A stretch of 64,000 nucleotides of DNA from contig JANQQU010000088.1 in the NCBI GenBank assembly GCA_028284905.1, forward strand, positions 1 through 64,000. Reading direction: 5' to 3'. The DNA comes from Calditrichia bacterium. Lineage in GTDB: Bacteria; Calditrichota; Calditrichia; RBG-13-44-9; J075. The notes beneath the pieces were generated by a model. That model worked only from the letters and a program-made list of their open reading frames with translations, had not been told where the DNA came from and did no database searches. Each line of letters opens with the position of its first letter. Position 1 is the stretch's first letter. Below are positions 39,382 through 48,978 of this stretch, in pieces. Both the position numbers and the translations under genes were made by a program.

Positions 39382-39760
39382 TTTTCAATGTCCAATGCTC
39401 AATTTCCAATGTAAAAGTAAAAGAACTGATCTTAATCCACTTGGATATTTTACATTGAGTGTTGGAAATTGGACATTTATTTTAATCACCACTTAATCTT
39501 GCCAATATGCCCCAGTGGGCCAATCAGAGTATTGTAGAGCATATATAGCCTCATCCTTTACAAAATCCTCGAAGAACTAGGCATTTCTTAATTTTCAATA
39601 TCCAATGCTCAATTTCCAATGTAAAAGTAAAAGAACTAATCTTAATCCACTTGGATATTTTACATTGAGTGTTGGAAATTGGACATTTATTTTACTTACC
39701 ACTTAATCTTGCCAATATGCCCCAGTGGGCCAATCAGAGTATTGTAGAGCATATATAGCC
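39345..39760. repeat. Tandem direct duplication, about 206 bp x 2 with 210-bp offset
   Basis: 39345-39550 repeats at 39555-39760 with few mismatches. Confidence 0.9.
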
Positions 39761-40775
39761 CATCAAAAAGGATGAAATTCAGCAAAGAGGTTCGTTCTTG
39801 AAAAATGGTTTGTCCGCGCCGGGTGACCAGGTAATCGGCCAATAATTTCAAGAGGAGAAAGAATAGGGCCGGTGTGTAGATTAACGGCATTATCCAGAGT
39901 AACAAATTACTCAAGTGAAAGAAAAAGTAGCCAACTTGTAGTCTGGTAGAATAGCGCTGACCAGCAGAAAAATGCCGTCGGCGTTGCCGGAGAAAATGAG
40001 AAAAAGAGTTCAGGTGCGGGGTGCGTACCCAGCCTGCCGGGTTAAGACAGAAATCGATCCGGGCTCCTAGTTTGCCAAAACGCTGCAGCATTAGATCGTC
40101 ATCGCCGCTGAGCGATTCCCGAATTTCTGCAAAGCCGCCGCTCTCCGTAAAAACTTTTCGGGTGTACCCCCAATTGCCGCCGTAAGAGATAATCGGTGCA
40201 TTGTAGCCAACGCCTGCACCGGAAATACACCAGCTAATCAATTTTTCAAAAACGATGAAACGTTGCCAAAAATTTTGCGGTGGATCGAATTTCATTAGAC
40301 TGACCACTGCGGCAGTATTCTGCCGGAAGCTTTCATCCATTGCCCTTAAATGGTTCGCTGGCGTAATGACATCGGCATCAAGGAAAATAAAATGATCGAA
40401 GTTGGCTGCCTGAATAGCCAGGTCCAGCGCATTTTTTTTCGGAGAAACCCCAGGGGGAACGTCTTTAATTTCGATAATGTGTAGCCGGGAAAATTGGTCA
40501 TGAAATTTTTCTGCGATTGCCACAGTCTCATCCGTGCAACGATCTGCAGCGAGGATGACTTCAAACTTTTCCGCCGGATAATTTTGATTTGCCAATGCCT
40601 GCAGACAATCGGCGATTTGTGTCGCTTCGTTATGAGCGGCAATAATCAAAGAATAGTTATGTTGTTGTGGGGCACTTTGCCGGGATTTTTTGCGCAGTTT
40701 ATGCAGGCCGAGTAGCAGCCAGCAAATGAAATACCCATAAATCGCGGCGATAAAAATAGTCAATAACAGCATCAT
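39696..40775 (-). CDS. Glycosyltransferase family 2
   Basis: YSLIIAAHNEATQIADCLQALANQNYP; FIFLDADVITP; ESLSGDDDLMLQRFGK. Confidence 0.9.
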   Translation of the reverse strand: MMLLLTIFIAAIYGYFICWLLLGLHKLRKKSRQSAPQQHNYSLIIAAHNEATQIADCLQALANQNYPAEKFEVILAADRCTDETVAIAEKFHDQFSRLHIIEIKDVPPGVSPKKNALDLAIQAANFDHFIFLDADVITPANHLRAMDESFRQNTAAVVSLMKFDPPQNFWQRFIVFEKLISWCISGAGVGYNAPIISYGGNWGYTRKVFTESGGFAEIRESLSGDDDLMLQRFGKLGARIDFCLNPAGWVRTPHLNSFSHFLRQRRRHFSAGQRYSTRLQVGYFFFHLSNLLLWIMPLIYTPALFFLLLKLLADYLVTRRGQTIFQERTSLLNFILFDGLYMLYNTLIGPLGHIGKIKW

Positions 40776-40781
40776 TGCGGA

Positions 40782-41675
40782 TCAGGAATTATGGCTCCAG
40801 CGGCGGATATCCCGGAAATCCTTTCCCCAGTTCAGCTTGCTGTGTAAGAGGTGATAAAAGTTGCTGTTGAGTGGCTTAACAAGGTTGGCGCAAAATTCAG
40901 CTTTTTCAATATCGAGTTCCGTGCGGGTTTTGCAGCGACGGACATCCCGGCCATCTGCGGCAATATTAAATTTCGCAGACTCCGTCCGCACCATGGCGCG
41001 AATCTTCGCATTTGCCGGAATAATAATTGGCCGGTTGGTCAGTGAATGGGGGCAAATCGGGTTGATGACCAGGGCATCCGCAGAAGGCACCATGATCGGA
41101 CCGCCCGAGGAGAGAGAATAGCCGGTCGAACCGGTTGGGGTGGAAACCAATAGCCCATCGGCGACATAGGAGTTGAGAAAATGACCGTCGATATCGATCT
41201 GTATTTGAATGACACGAATCGAGCTGGCTTTATCGATGAGAATTTCGTTTAAGGCATACAGTGGTTGAGACTTATCATCTATTTGCGCTTTAAGCATAAA
41301 TCGCTTTTCGATGAAAAATTCACCGCGGCAAATATTGGCAAATTCCGCAGTGAAATTATCGAGTCGAATCTCGGTAAGAAAACCGAGGCCGCCTACATTG
41401 ATGCCGAGAATTGGTGTCTCCCGTTCCCCGATATTTTGCACTGCCCGTAAAATCGTGCCATCGCCGCCGATAGCTAATACCATCTGGCAGTGCGAAGGAA
41501 GATCAGCTTCCGGCAAGGCGGAAAAGTGCCGGAATTCCTTCGGAAATTTTTTGTGATCATAAATGGATTGGGAAATTGTTAAAGGAAGATTGTACTTCTC
41601 AAACCAATTCAGGAAATCCGGTAGTTTTTCCCAGAAAAGAACTTTGTTAACATTGGCAACTAAACCGTAGTGCAA
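40782..41675 (-). CDS. NAD(+) kinase
   Basis: VLAIGGDGTILRAVQ, GINVGGLGFLTE, STPTGSTGYSLSSGGPI. Confidence 0.95.
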   Translation of the reverse strand: MHYGLVANVNKVLFWEKLPDFLNWFEKYNLPLTISQSIYDHKKFPKEFRHFSALPEADLPSHCQMVLAIGGDGTILRAVQNIGERETPILGINVGGLGFLTEIRLDNFTAEFANICRGEFFIEKRFMLKAQIDDKSQPLYALNEILIDKASSIRVIQIQIDIDGHFLNSYVADGLLVSTPTGSTGYSLSSGGPIMVPSADALVINPICPHSLTNRPIIIPANAKIRAMVRTESAKFNIAADGRDVRRCKTRTELDIEKAEFCANLVKPLNSNFYHLLHSKLNWGKDFRDIRRWSHNS

Positions 41676-41787
41676 GAGGATGTCCTTCTTTTCGGCAACA
41701 TCATTGATATTAGGAGTTTACCCGCGGCCTTCAGGCGAAATTACGACAGCTTGGGAAAGATGTCAAGCAATATGCTGGAAAAACATG

Positions 41788-41843
41788 TTGATTTCCAATA
41801 TCTCTTTTAGTATACTCAAAGAAGAAATTTAGGTAAGGCTAAA
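41788..41843 (+). promoter_or_regulatory. Sigma-70-like promoter with overlapping or downstream DtxR-type operator
   Basis: TTGATT-17 bp-TATACT; TTTAG-GTAAGG-CTAAA at 41828-41843, upstream of the DtxR-family ATG at 41865. Confidence 0.55.
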
Positions 41844-41864
41844 AAATATCTTTGGAGGCATTAA

Positions 41865-42533
41865 ATGCCCAATGTCGCAATTGAAGATTACTTAAAGAGA
41901 ATATATAAAATTCAGCAAACCGGTAAGGTCTCAACTACTTTGCTGGCGAAGGAGCTTGGAGTAACACCCGCTTCGGTTACCGGTATGATTAAGAAGCTTT
42001 CTGAAATGGGATTGGTATCATACGAACCCTACCAGGGAGTTGAACTGGTTGAAAAAGGGCGAAAAATTGCACTGGAGGTTATTCGCCATCACCGCCTGAT
42101 CGAACTGTTTCTGGCGGAAACGTTGCAGGTTCCCTGGGATAAAGTGCATGAAGAAGCGGAAAAATGGGAGCATGTGCTTTCCGAAGAAATGGAGGATCGC
42201 ATCGATGCCCTATTGGGATATCCCACCCACGATCCGCATGGTGCACCGATTCCCTCCCGTAGTGGGGAAGTGCCGGAGTCTTCTCGCTTGCAAATGGCGC
42301 AGCTGGTTGATGGACAGGCCGCGATCGTTGCCGAGGTAACAGATCACGATCCGGAAATGCTGCGCTACCTGGGGAATATCGGTCTGTATCCTAACGTGCA
42401 ATTTACTGTTCAGCATGTTGCCCCATTTGATGGCCCGATCACCATATTGCTCGATAATAAGGAACACACCATTGGGCGAAAAATATCCGAATATATTTTT
42501 GTGAAATTACTTACTGAAAAGACTATTGATTAA
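41865..42533 (+). CDS. DtxR/MntR-family metal-dependent transcriptional regulator
   Basis: IEDYLKRIYKIQQTGKVSTTLLAKELGVTPASVTGMIKKLSEMGLV; HEEAEKWEHVLSEEMEDRI; C-terminal SH3/FeoA-like domain. Confidence 0.93.
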   Translation: MPNVAIEDYLKRIYKIQQTGKVSTTLLAKELGVTPASVTGMIKKLSEMGLVSYEPYQGVELVEKGRKIALEVIRHHRLIELFLAETLQVPWDKVHEEAEKWEHVLSEEMEDRIDALLGYPTHDPHGAPIPSRSGEVPESSRLQMAQLVDGQAAIVAEVTDHDPEMLRYLGNIGLYPNVQFTVQHVAPFDGPITILLDNKEHTIGRKISEYIFVKLLTEKTID

Positions 42534-42553
42534 TACTTGCAGGAGTTGTCGAA

Positions 42554-43531
42554 ATGTTCAAGAAATCGTTATTCATTATTTTTACAATACTTTGCTGCTG
42601 GTCCTGTGGCGAACGTAGTGGAGATCAGGCGACTGCCCGGGATTTGGCCGGCCGCCAAATAAAAATTGTCGCCACCACCGGTATGGTTGGTGATGCCGTT
42701 AAGAATGTTGGTGGAGAGCGTGTGCAGGTAACCACCCTGATGGGGCCGGGAATCGATCCGCACTTGTATAAAGCCAGCGAAGGAGACGTTACTCGTATGG
42801 CCAGTGCAGATATGATTTTCTACAACGGTCTGCACCTGGAAGGAAAGATGGCGGAAGTTTTTGAGAAGATGCGCAGTCGAATCAAAACAGTCGCGATCGC
42901 GGAAGGGATCGATTCCACTAAGTTGCTGACACCCCCGTCATTTACTTATGCTTATGATCCGCATATCTGGTTCGACGTTTCACTATGGATCGAAGCCGTG
43001 AACCGTGTCGCCCGGTCGCTGGAGGCTTTCGATGCCGCTCATGCTGCGGTGTATCAGGCCAATGCCAAAAAATATATCGATGAGGAGTTAGCGGCGCTGC
43101 ATCAGTATGCCAAGGATGAGATTGGGAAAATTGATCCGCATAAAAGGGTGCTGGTAACCGCGCATGATGCTTTTAATTATTTCGGAAAAGCGTATGGCAT
43201 GGAAGTGCGCGGATTACAGGGAATCAGTACTGCCTCGGAAACCGGTACCGCAGATGTGCAGGCCCTGGCGGAATTCATCGTCGAACGGCAAATTCCGGCG
43301 GTTTTCGTGGAAACCTCTGTGCCGCCCCGTTATATCGAGGCACTGCAGGCAGCGGTGAAGTCCCGTGGATTTGATGTCGCAATTGGTGGCCATCTCTACT
43401 CCGATGCAATGGGAGATCCCGGCACGGCAGAAGGCACTTACCTGGGAATGGTGCGCCATAATGTGAATACAATTGTGTCAGCGTTGACCCGGCAAAACGG
43501 CGTGGCGATGCATTCTCAATCTGCTCGGTAA
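42554..43531 (+). CDS. Metal (Zn/Mn/Fe) ABC transporter substrate-binding protein
   Basis: VATTGMVGDAVKNVGG, DPHLY, YDPHIWFDVSLW, VTAHDAFNYFGKAYGM. Confidence 0.94.
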   Translation: MFKKSLFIIFTILCCWSCGERSGDQATARDLAGRQIKIVATTGMVGDAVKNVGGERVQVTTLMGPGIDPHLYKASEGDVTRMASADMIFYNGLHLEGKMAEVFEKMRSRIKTVAIAEGIDSTKLLTPPSFTYAYDPHIWFDVSLWIEAVNRVARSLEAFDAAHAAVYQANAKKYIDEELAALHQYAKDEIGKIDPHKRVLVTAHDAFNYFGKAYGMEVRGLQGISTASETGTADVQALAEFIVERQIPAVFVETSVPPRYIEALQAAVKSRGFDVAIGGHLYSDAMGDPGTAEGTYLGMVRHNVNTIVSALTRQNGVAMHSQSAR

Positions 43532-43598
43532 ATCAGGTATACCAATGACGCGTTCGCGATAAGCAGATGTAATAATCTATGAAGGAATTGAGGCGAAG

Positions 43599-44411
43599 AT
43601 GAAGTTCTCCTACAACGATATTGACGACCCCGGCCGGCGGGATTGGGCCATTAAAGTTGAAGACCTTACCCTGGCATACAATGAAAAACCGGCACTCTGG
43701 GATATTGATCTGGAAGTGCCGCCCGGTGTGCTGATGGCAATTGTCGGTCCAAACGGTGCCGGAAAAACGACTTTGATTAAGGCGATGCTTGGCCTCCTGA
43801 AACCGGTGGCTGGCAGTGTCTCTATTTTCGGTAAGCCTTATAAAGCGCAGCGGCACATGCTCGCCTACGTACCGCAAAGACGCAGCGTCGATTGGGATTT
43901 TCCCACGAACGTTCTCGATGTTGTGCTGATGGGCCGTTACGGCGAACTGGGTTGGTTTAAACGTCCCCGTACTAAAGACCGGGAAATGGCCATGGAAGCG
44001 CTGGAAAAAGTCGGGATGACTGATTTTTCCAAACGGCAGATCAGCGAGCTTTCCGGGGGGCAGCAGCAGCGGGTTTTTCTGGCCCGGGCACTGGTGCAAA
44101 ACGCCAACATATATCTGATGGACGAACCTTTTCAGGGCGTTGACGCTACCACTGAGCGCACCATTATCGATTTGCTAAAATCGCTTCGTGCCGAAGGAAA
44201 AACCGTTGTTGTGGTTCATCATGACCTTCAGACAGTGAGTGATTACTTCGATTGGGTAATGCTCCTCAATGTGCGCAAAATTGCTTCCGGTCCCGTAGAA
44301 GAGACCTTTACCGATGATAACCTGCGACTTGCTTATGGCGGACATGTTGCTTTTCTGCAGGCCAGAAATATTCAGGCGCAGGCCGGGAAATCCGAAAAGG
44401 TCCGGTCATGA
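43599..44411 (+). CDS. Metal ABC transporter ATP-binding protein
   Basis: [43 protein letters not shown]. Confidence 0.94.
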   Translation: MKFSYNDIDDPGRRDWAIKVEDLTLAYNEKPALWDIDLEVPPGVLMAIVGPNGAGKTTLIKAMLGLLKPVAGSVSIFGKPYKAQRHMLAYVPQRRSVDWDFPTNVLDVVLMGRYGELGWFKRPRTKDREMAMEALEKVGMTDFSKRQISELSGGQQQRVFLARALVQNANIYLMDEPFQGVDATTERTIIDLLKSLRAEGKTVVVVHHDLQTVSDYFDWVMLLNVRKIASGPVEETFTDDNLRLAYGGHVAFLQARNIQAQAGKSEKVRS

Positions 44412-45538
44412 TCGAAATTCTATACAATATTTTATTCGACTACACCCTGCGCACTGTCGCGCTTGGTGCCGGGGTTTTGGGAATTGTCAGCGGAATTCTG
44501 GGTAGCTACGCGGTTTTACGGAAGCAGAGTTTGTTGGGAGATACCATTTCCCATGCAGCGTTACCGGGCATTGCCCTCGCTTTTCTTTTTACCGGCAGTA
44601 AATCCGTCTTATTGATCCTTACCGGCGCTGCTTTAGCCGGATGGGTCGCGACCTTACTGATGATCAGCATCATTCGTACCACCCGGATTAAAGAGGACAG
44701 CGCGCTCGGACTGGTGCTCTCAGTCTTTTTCGGATTTGGATTAGTGCTGCTGACGTATATTCAGAAATTGCCCAACGCCACCCAGGCCGGGCTGGAAAAA
44801 TTTCTCTTCGGGCAAGCAGCCACTTTGCTGGCGGAAGACGTTTTGGTAATGGCAATTCTCTCCCTGGTAATTCTTGCCCTGGTCCTTTTGTTCTGGAAAG
44901 AATTTAAGCTGTTGAGTTTTGATGAAGACTTTGGGGCGACCGTCGGTTTTCCCATGCGTAGCATCGATATTCTGCTTACTTCTCTGCTTGTAGTCGCCAT
45001 TGTCATTGGTCTGCAAACTGTTGGTGTGGTATTAATGAGTGCGATGATTGTTGCACCCGCTGCGGCCGCACGCCAGTGGACCAATCGCCTCGGTATAATG
45101 ATTGCTCTCTCGGCACTTTTCGGCGCAATTGCCGGTATTGGTGGTGCAATTATCAGTAGCCTTACTTCGAAGCTGCCGACCGGCCCTACGATTGTGCTCT
45201 GTATTAGCGCGATTGTGCTACTCTCTCTCTTTTTGGCCCCGGCCCGTGGACTGGTATGGCAATGGATACAGCAAAGCCGTAATCGCCATAATTTTCACCT
45301 CGATGCGGTACTGCTCGATCTCTATGCGCTGGCTCAACAACATCGGGATCGTTTGCATGGGCATCACGCCGCTGTTCTGAAAACGATGAATCTAAAGCAA
45401 AGTGCTGTCAACCGCTGTTTGCGCGAATTGAAAACCCAGGGACTTGTCCGGCAAATTTCCCGGGATCTATGGGGATTAACGGAAGCAGGGTTACAACAGG
45501 CGGAATCGCTGGCGAATACCCAGGGAGGTGCGGCATGA
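44408..45538 (+). CDS. Metal ABC transporter permease with C-terminal winged-helix extension
   Basis: ABC-3 permease motifs ([21 protein letters not shown]); tail [44 protein letters not shown]. Confidence 0.9.
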   Translation: MIEILYNILFDYTLRTVALGAGVLGIVSGILGSYAVLRKQSLLGDTISHAALPGIALAFLFTGSKSVLLILTGAALAGWVATLLMISIIRTTRIKEDSALGLVLSVFFGFGLVLLTYIQKLPNATQAGLEKFLFGQAATLLAEDVLVMAILSLVILALVLLFWKEFKLLSFDEDFGATVGFPMRSIDILLTSLLVVAIVIGLQTVGVVLMSAMIVAPAAAARQWTNRLGIMIALSALFGAIAGIGGAIISSLTSKLPTGPTIVLCISAIVLLSLFLAPARGLVWQWIQQSRNRHNFHLDAVLLDLYALAQQHRDRLHGHHAAVLKTMNLKQSAVNRCLRELKTQGLVRQISRDLWGLTEAGLQQAESLANTQGGAA

Positions 45539-46641
45539 CGACACCACAACTGGAAATTCAATTAATCGCTGCTGTCGTGGCAGTCGCCTGTGCATTACCG
45601 GGCGTATTCTTGATTCTCCGCCGTATGGCAATGATGAGTGATGCAATTAGCCATGCCATTTTGTTTGGCATCGTTCTGGCCTTTTTTATTACGGAAGACA
45701 TTACCTCGCCTTTGCTGATTCTTGGCGCCGCTTTAACCGGCGTGCTAACGGTCAGTTTGGTTGAAGCGCTGCACAGCACCCGCCTGGTACGGGAAGATGC
45801 CGCCATTGGATTAGTCTTCCCGGTATTATTTAGTATCGGGGTTATTTTAATCTCCCGCTATGCCGGCAATGTTCATCTCGATACCGATGCCGTATTGCTG
45901 GGAGAATTAGCCTTTGCCCCTTTTGACCGCCTTTACATTGGTAATTATGATATTGGCCCGAAATCGCTATACGTGATGAGCGCTATCCTTCTTCTGAATA
46001 TCGTTCTCATCGCTCTCTTTTATAAGGAGCTCAAGCTTGCATCTTTCGATGTCGGGCTGTCTGCAGCCCTGGGCTTTTCGCCGATGTTACTCCACTATGG
46101 ATTAATGACCCAGGTTTCCCTGACGGCAGTCGGTGCCTTTGATGCTGTCGGCTCCATTCTGGTTGTTGCGCTGATGATTGCACCTCCGGCAACTGCATAC
46201 TTGCTTACCAGCCGTCTTTCCCTTATGTTAATATTCAGTTCAATGATAGGAATTGTAAGTGCGATCAGCGGTTACTGGCTGGCGCATCTACTCGATGTGA
46301 ATATTGCCGGTGCCATGGCAACGATGACTGGCGTAATTTTCGTGATGACTTATTTACTCGCACCACGCCGTGGATTGATCGCTGTTGGCCGTCGCAAGAT
46401 CCGCCAGCGCTGGCAGTTTGCACAGCGCATGCTGGTTGTCCATTTGCTTCATCACCTTGGGTTGCCGGAAGAATCGCAGGAATGCCACACCGGTACCGTT
46501 CATCAACATTTGAAATGGGAAAAAAAATTTGCCGGTAAAGTTGCTCGAATGGCAGAAAAAGAAGGTCTCATATTCCAAAAAGATGGTTTGCTCCGCCTAA
46601 CGGACAAAGGATTGGAAACTGCCCAGCAAGCAATGATGTAG
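45535..46641 (+). CDS. Metal ABC transporter permease with C-terminal winged-helix-like extension
   Basis: LRRMAMMSDAISHAILFGIVLAF; ATGA overlap with the upstream gene; tail FAGKVARMAEKEGLIFQKDGLLRLTDKGLETAQQ. Confidence 0.9.
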   Translation: MTTPQLEIQLIAAVVAVACALPGVFLILRRMAMMSDAISHAILFGIVLAFFITEDITSPLLILGAALTGVLTVSLVEALHSTRLVREDAAIGLVFPVLFSIGVILISRYAGNVHLDTDAVLLGELAFAPFDRLYIGNYDIGPKSLYVMSAILLLNIVLIALFYKELKLASFDVGLSAALGFSPMLLHYGLMTQVSLTAVGAFDAVGSILVVALMIAPPATAYLLTSRLSLMLIFSSMIGIVSAISGYWLAHLLDVNIAGAMATMTGVIFVMTYLLAPRRGLIAVGRRKIRQRWQFAQRMLVVHLLHHLGLPEESQECHTGTVHQHLKWEKKFAGKVARMAEKEGLIFQKDGLLRLTDKGLETAQQAMM

Positions 46642-46649
46642 GCGAAGGA

Positions 46650-46742
46650 AGTTCAAGGTTCAGAGTTCAAAGCTCAAAGCTCAAGAACATACACCCAAAC
46701 AACTGTCAACTGATAACTGTCAACTGTTCACTGATAACTGAC
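46650..46742. repeat. Two adjacent short-word arrays (GTTCAGAGTTCAAAGCTC and CAACTGATAACTGTCAACTG)
   Basis: gttcaaggttcagagttcaaagctcaaagctcaagaac ... aactgtcaactgataactgtcaactgttcactgataactg. Confidence 0.8.
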
Positions 46743-46753
46743 CAGGAAAAAGC

Positions 46754-47287
46754 ATGTCTTCAGCAGCACATTTTTCAGAGCTTTACCGGCACATGAGTTG
46801 GGCGGATGCTACGGTCTGGCAGGCAGTATTTGAACTTCCGAAAAATGTCGATAAAACTGTTATTCGGGAAAAACTATATCATATTCATACGGTGCAGCAT
46901 GCCTACTTGCAGATCTGGCAGAAAAAAGAGATGAGTATTCCACCGTTAGAAACGTTTGCCGATTTAACTGAAATCGTTCATTGGGCAGCTGAATATCATG
47001 CGAACGTGGAGCGCTTTATTGCCGAACTCGATAAAGCGAAATTAGCAACAACTGTCAAATTTCCCTGGATAGGCCACATCGAGGAAAGATTTGGAAAACC
47101 GGTCCCTGCAGCGACGGTTACCCAAACCCTCACTCAGGTTAGCGCGCACAGTAGCTATCACCGGGGGCAGGTAAATACCTTGATTCGGGCCCTGGAAGGC
47201 GAACCACCCTTGACGGATTTTATCGCCTGGATTTGGCAAAAAAGCCCTGCTGCAGCGTGGGATAAAATCAGTAATAAACAGTCGTAA
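46754..47287 (+). CDS. DinB family protein
   Basis: HMSWADATVWQAV; QVSAHSSYHRGQVNTLIRAL. Confidence 0.88.
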   Translation: MSSAAHFSELYRHMSWADATVWQAVFELPKNVDKTVIREKLYHIHTVQHAYLQIWQKKEMSIPPLETFADLTEIVHWAAEYHANVERFIAELDKAKLATTVKFPWIGHIEERFGKPVPAATVTQTLTQVSAHSSYHRGQVNTLIRALEGEPPLTDFIAWIWQKSPAAAWDKISNKQS

Positions 47288-47437
47288 AATAAATTCAAAA
47301 TCAGAAATTTGATTATTGCTTTATGTTATAGATCAATAATTAGAAATTGCTGATTCGTTATATAGTGATATTGACTAAGCTTTCCTTGTCTGGGTAGTTC
47401 CTTTGGACTGTAATCGCTAGTTTAAAAATTACCAACC

Positions 47438-48427
47438 ATGAGAATGATTAATATTATTCGTCAAAAATTTTTGCAATTGTCCAAACCCGTTAGCGATTTA
47501 TTAATAATCGGGGTTATCGGGGGAGTTGTATACCTGACTTCGGTTTATTTTGATTTATTCGAGAAGCTAATTGTAATATTACGACGATATGAAGCATTTG
47601 AATTAGATGAGATAATACTCTTAATTTGCACAATCAGCATTTGTATGTTTGTCTATTCCCGACGCCGTTGGCTGGAGTATAAAACCGAGTTGAGGCGGCG
47701 GCAAAACAAAGAAAAATCACTGATCTTAACCCAACAAAAATTACGCAATCTATCTGACCGAATCGATAGTATTCGGGAGGAAGAACGGCGTTGGATTACT
47801 TTGGCATTAAATGAAGATGTTGCTCAAATATTAGCGACTATCAAGCTTGAGATCGAACAGGAATTAATGTTTTCAGATTGCGAAAATACCGGCACTAAAG
47901 AACAGCAAGTATCTTATTTGAAAAATGTTCTCGACAAGCTCCAATACATTACACAACGCCTGCGTCCTGCCGCATTGGACCATTTGAATTTCCTCGAAAC
48001 GGTTTTCTGGTTTTCTAGGGAGTTTCAGGAGCGTACCGGAATTAAATGCCGATTGGAATTGGTCGGCGAAACAACAGGTCTCGATGAAAATGTCGCTTAT
48101 GAATTATACCGGGTATTGGAAGAAGTCTTTACAAATACTGAAAAGCATGCCCTCGCGGATCAAATTTCTCTGAAAATTTCGATTGATGATAAACAAATTC
48201 ATCTGGTAATAGAAGATAATGGGTGTGGCATCCGGCAAGAACAATTGGCCAGCCTCAAAGCGACCGGACTAATGTATATTCAGGAAAGAATTTTCCGTCT
48301 GGATGGCAGTCTTAATATCGTCGGTATTCCAGAAAAGGGCACGTTTATTAGTATCAAAGTTCCCCTGGATAGTGATAAAAAATCCGATCTTCATCAGCCG
48401 GTTGTGTATGAAGATTCGCTTTTATAA
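47438..48427 (+). CDS. Membrane histidine-kinase-like protein with HisKA_3-like region and HATPase domain; acceptor His replaced
   Basis: Two hydrophobic segments; EEERRWITLALNEDVAQILA; EVFTNTEKHA, IEDNGCGI, GLMYIQERIFRLDGSLNIVGIPEKGTFISIKVPL. Confidence 0.85.
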   Translation: MRMINIIRQKFLQLSKPVSDLLIIGVIGGVVYLTSVYFDLFEKLIVILRRYEAFELDEIILLICTISICMFVYSRRRWLEYKTELRRRQNKEKSLILTQQKLRNLSDRIDSIREEERRWITLALNEDVAQILATIKLEIEQELMFSDCENTGTKEQQVSYLKNVLDKLQYITQRLRPAALDHLNFLETVFWFSREFQERTGIKCRLELVGETTGLDENVAYELYRVLEEVFTNTEKHALADQISLKISIDDKQIHLVIEDNGCGIRQEQLASLKATGLMYIQERIFRLDGSLNIVGIPEKGTFISIKVPLDSDKKSDLHQPVVYEDSLL

Positions 48428-48963
48428 TGATGAGAAAAGATGATATTCTAATTCGCCGGGCGACTATCCTCGATGCATCATTACTCGCCGATGTTGGCGC
48501 GGTTTGTTTCCGGGATGCCTTCGGTGCGGATAATGATCCTGAAGACTTGAAATTACATCTCGAAACCACCTACAATGTCGAAACGATTCGTCAGGCATTA
48601 GACGATCCGACCATCACCTACCTGATTGCTGAAATTAGTGGCACTGCCTTTGGGTTTGCCCGCCTCAGTGTAGCGGAAACACCGGTGAAAATTACTTTAA
48701 ATGATGCGATTGAACTTCAACAAATTTATGTATTGAAACGTGGTTGGGGAAAAGGCTTTGGACCGACGTTGATGGAAAAATCCGTTGAATTTGCCCGTGA
48801 CCATCAGAAAACGGGCTTATGGCTTGGGGTTTGGAAAAAGAACAATCGGGCAATTGCTTTTTACAAAAAATGGGGATTCGAAATTACCGGCGAACATACC
48901 TTTATGGTCGGTAACGATTCTCAGCAGGATTTTTTAATGGAATTAGCGTTCCGTCAGGCTTAA
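48427..48963 (+). CDS. GNAT family N-acetyltransferase
   Basis: LQQIYVLKRGWGKGFGPTLMEKSVEFAR...LGVWKKNNRAIAFYKKWGFEITGEH. Confidence 0.92.
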   Translation: MMRKDDILIRRATILDASLLADVGAVCFRDAFGADNDPEDLKLHLETTYNVETIRQALDDPTITYLIAEISGTAFGFARLSVAETPVKITLNDAIELQQIYVLKRGWGKGFGPTLMEKSVEFARDHQKTGLWLGVWKKNNRAIAFYKKWGFEITGEHTFMVGNDSQQDFLMELAFRQA

Positions 48964-48978
48964 ACGAACAGGCGCAAT

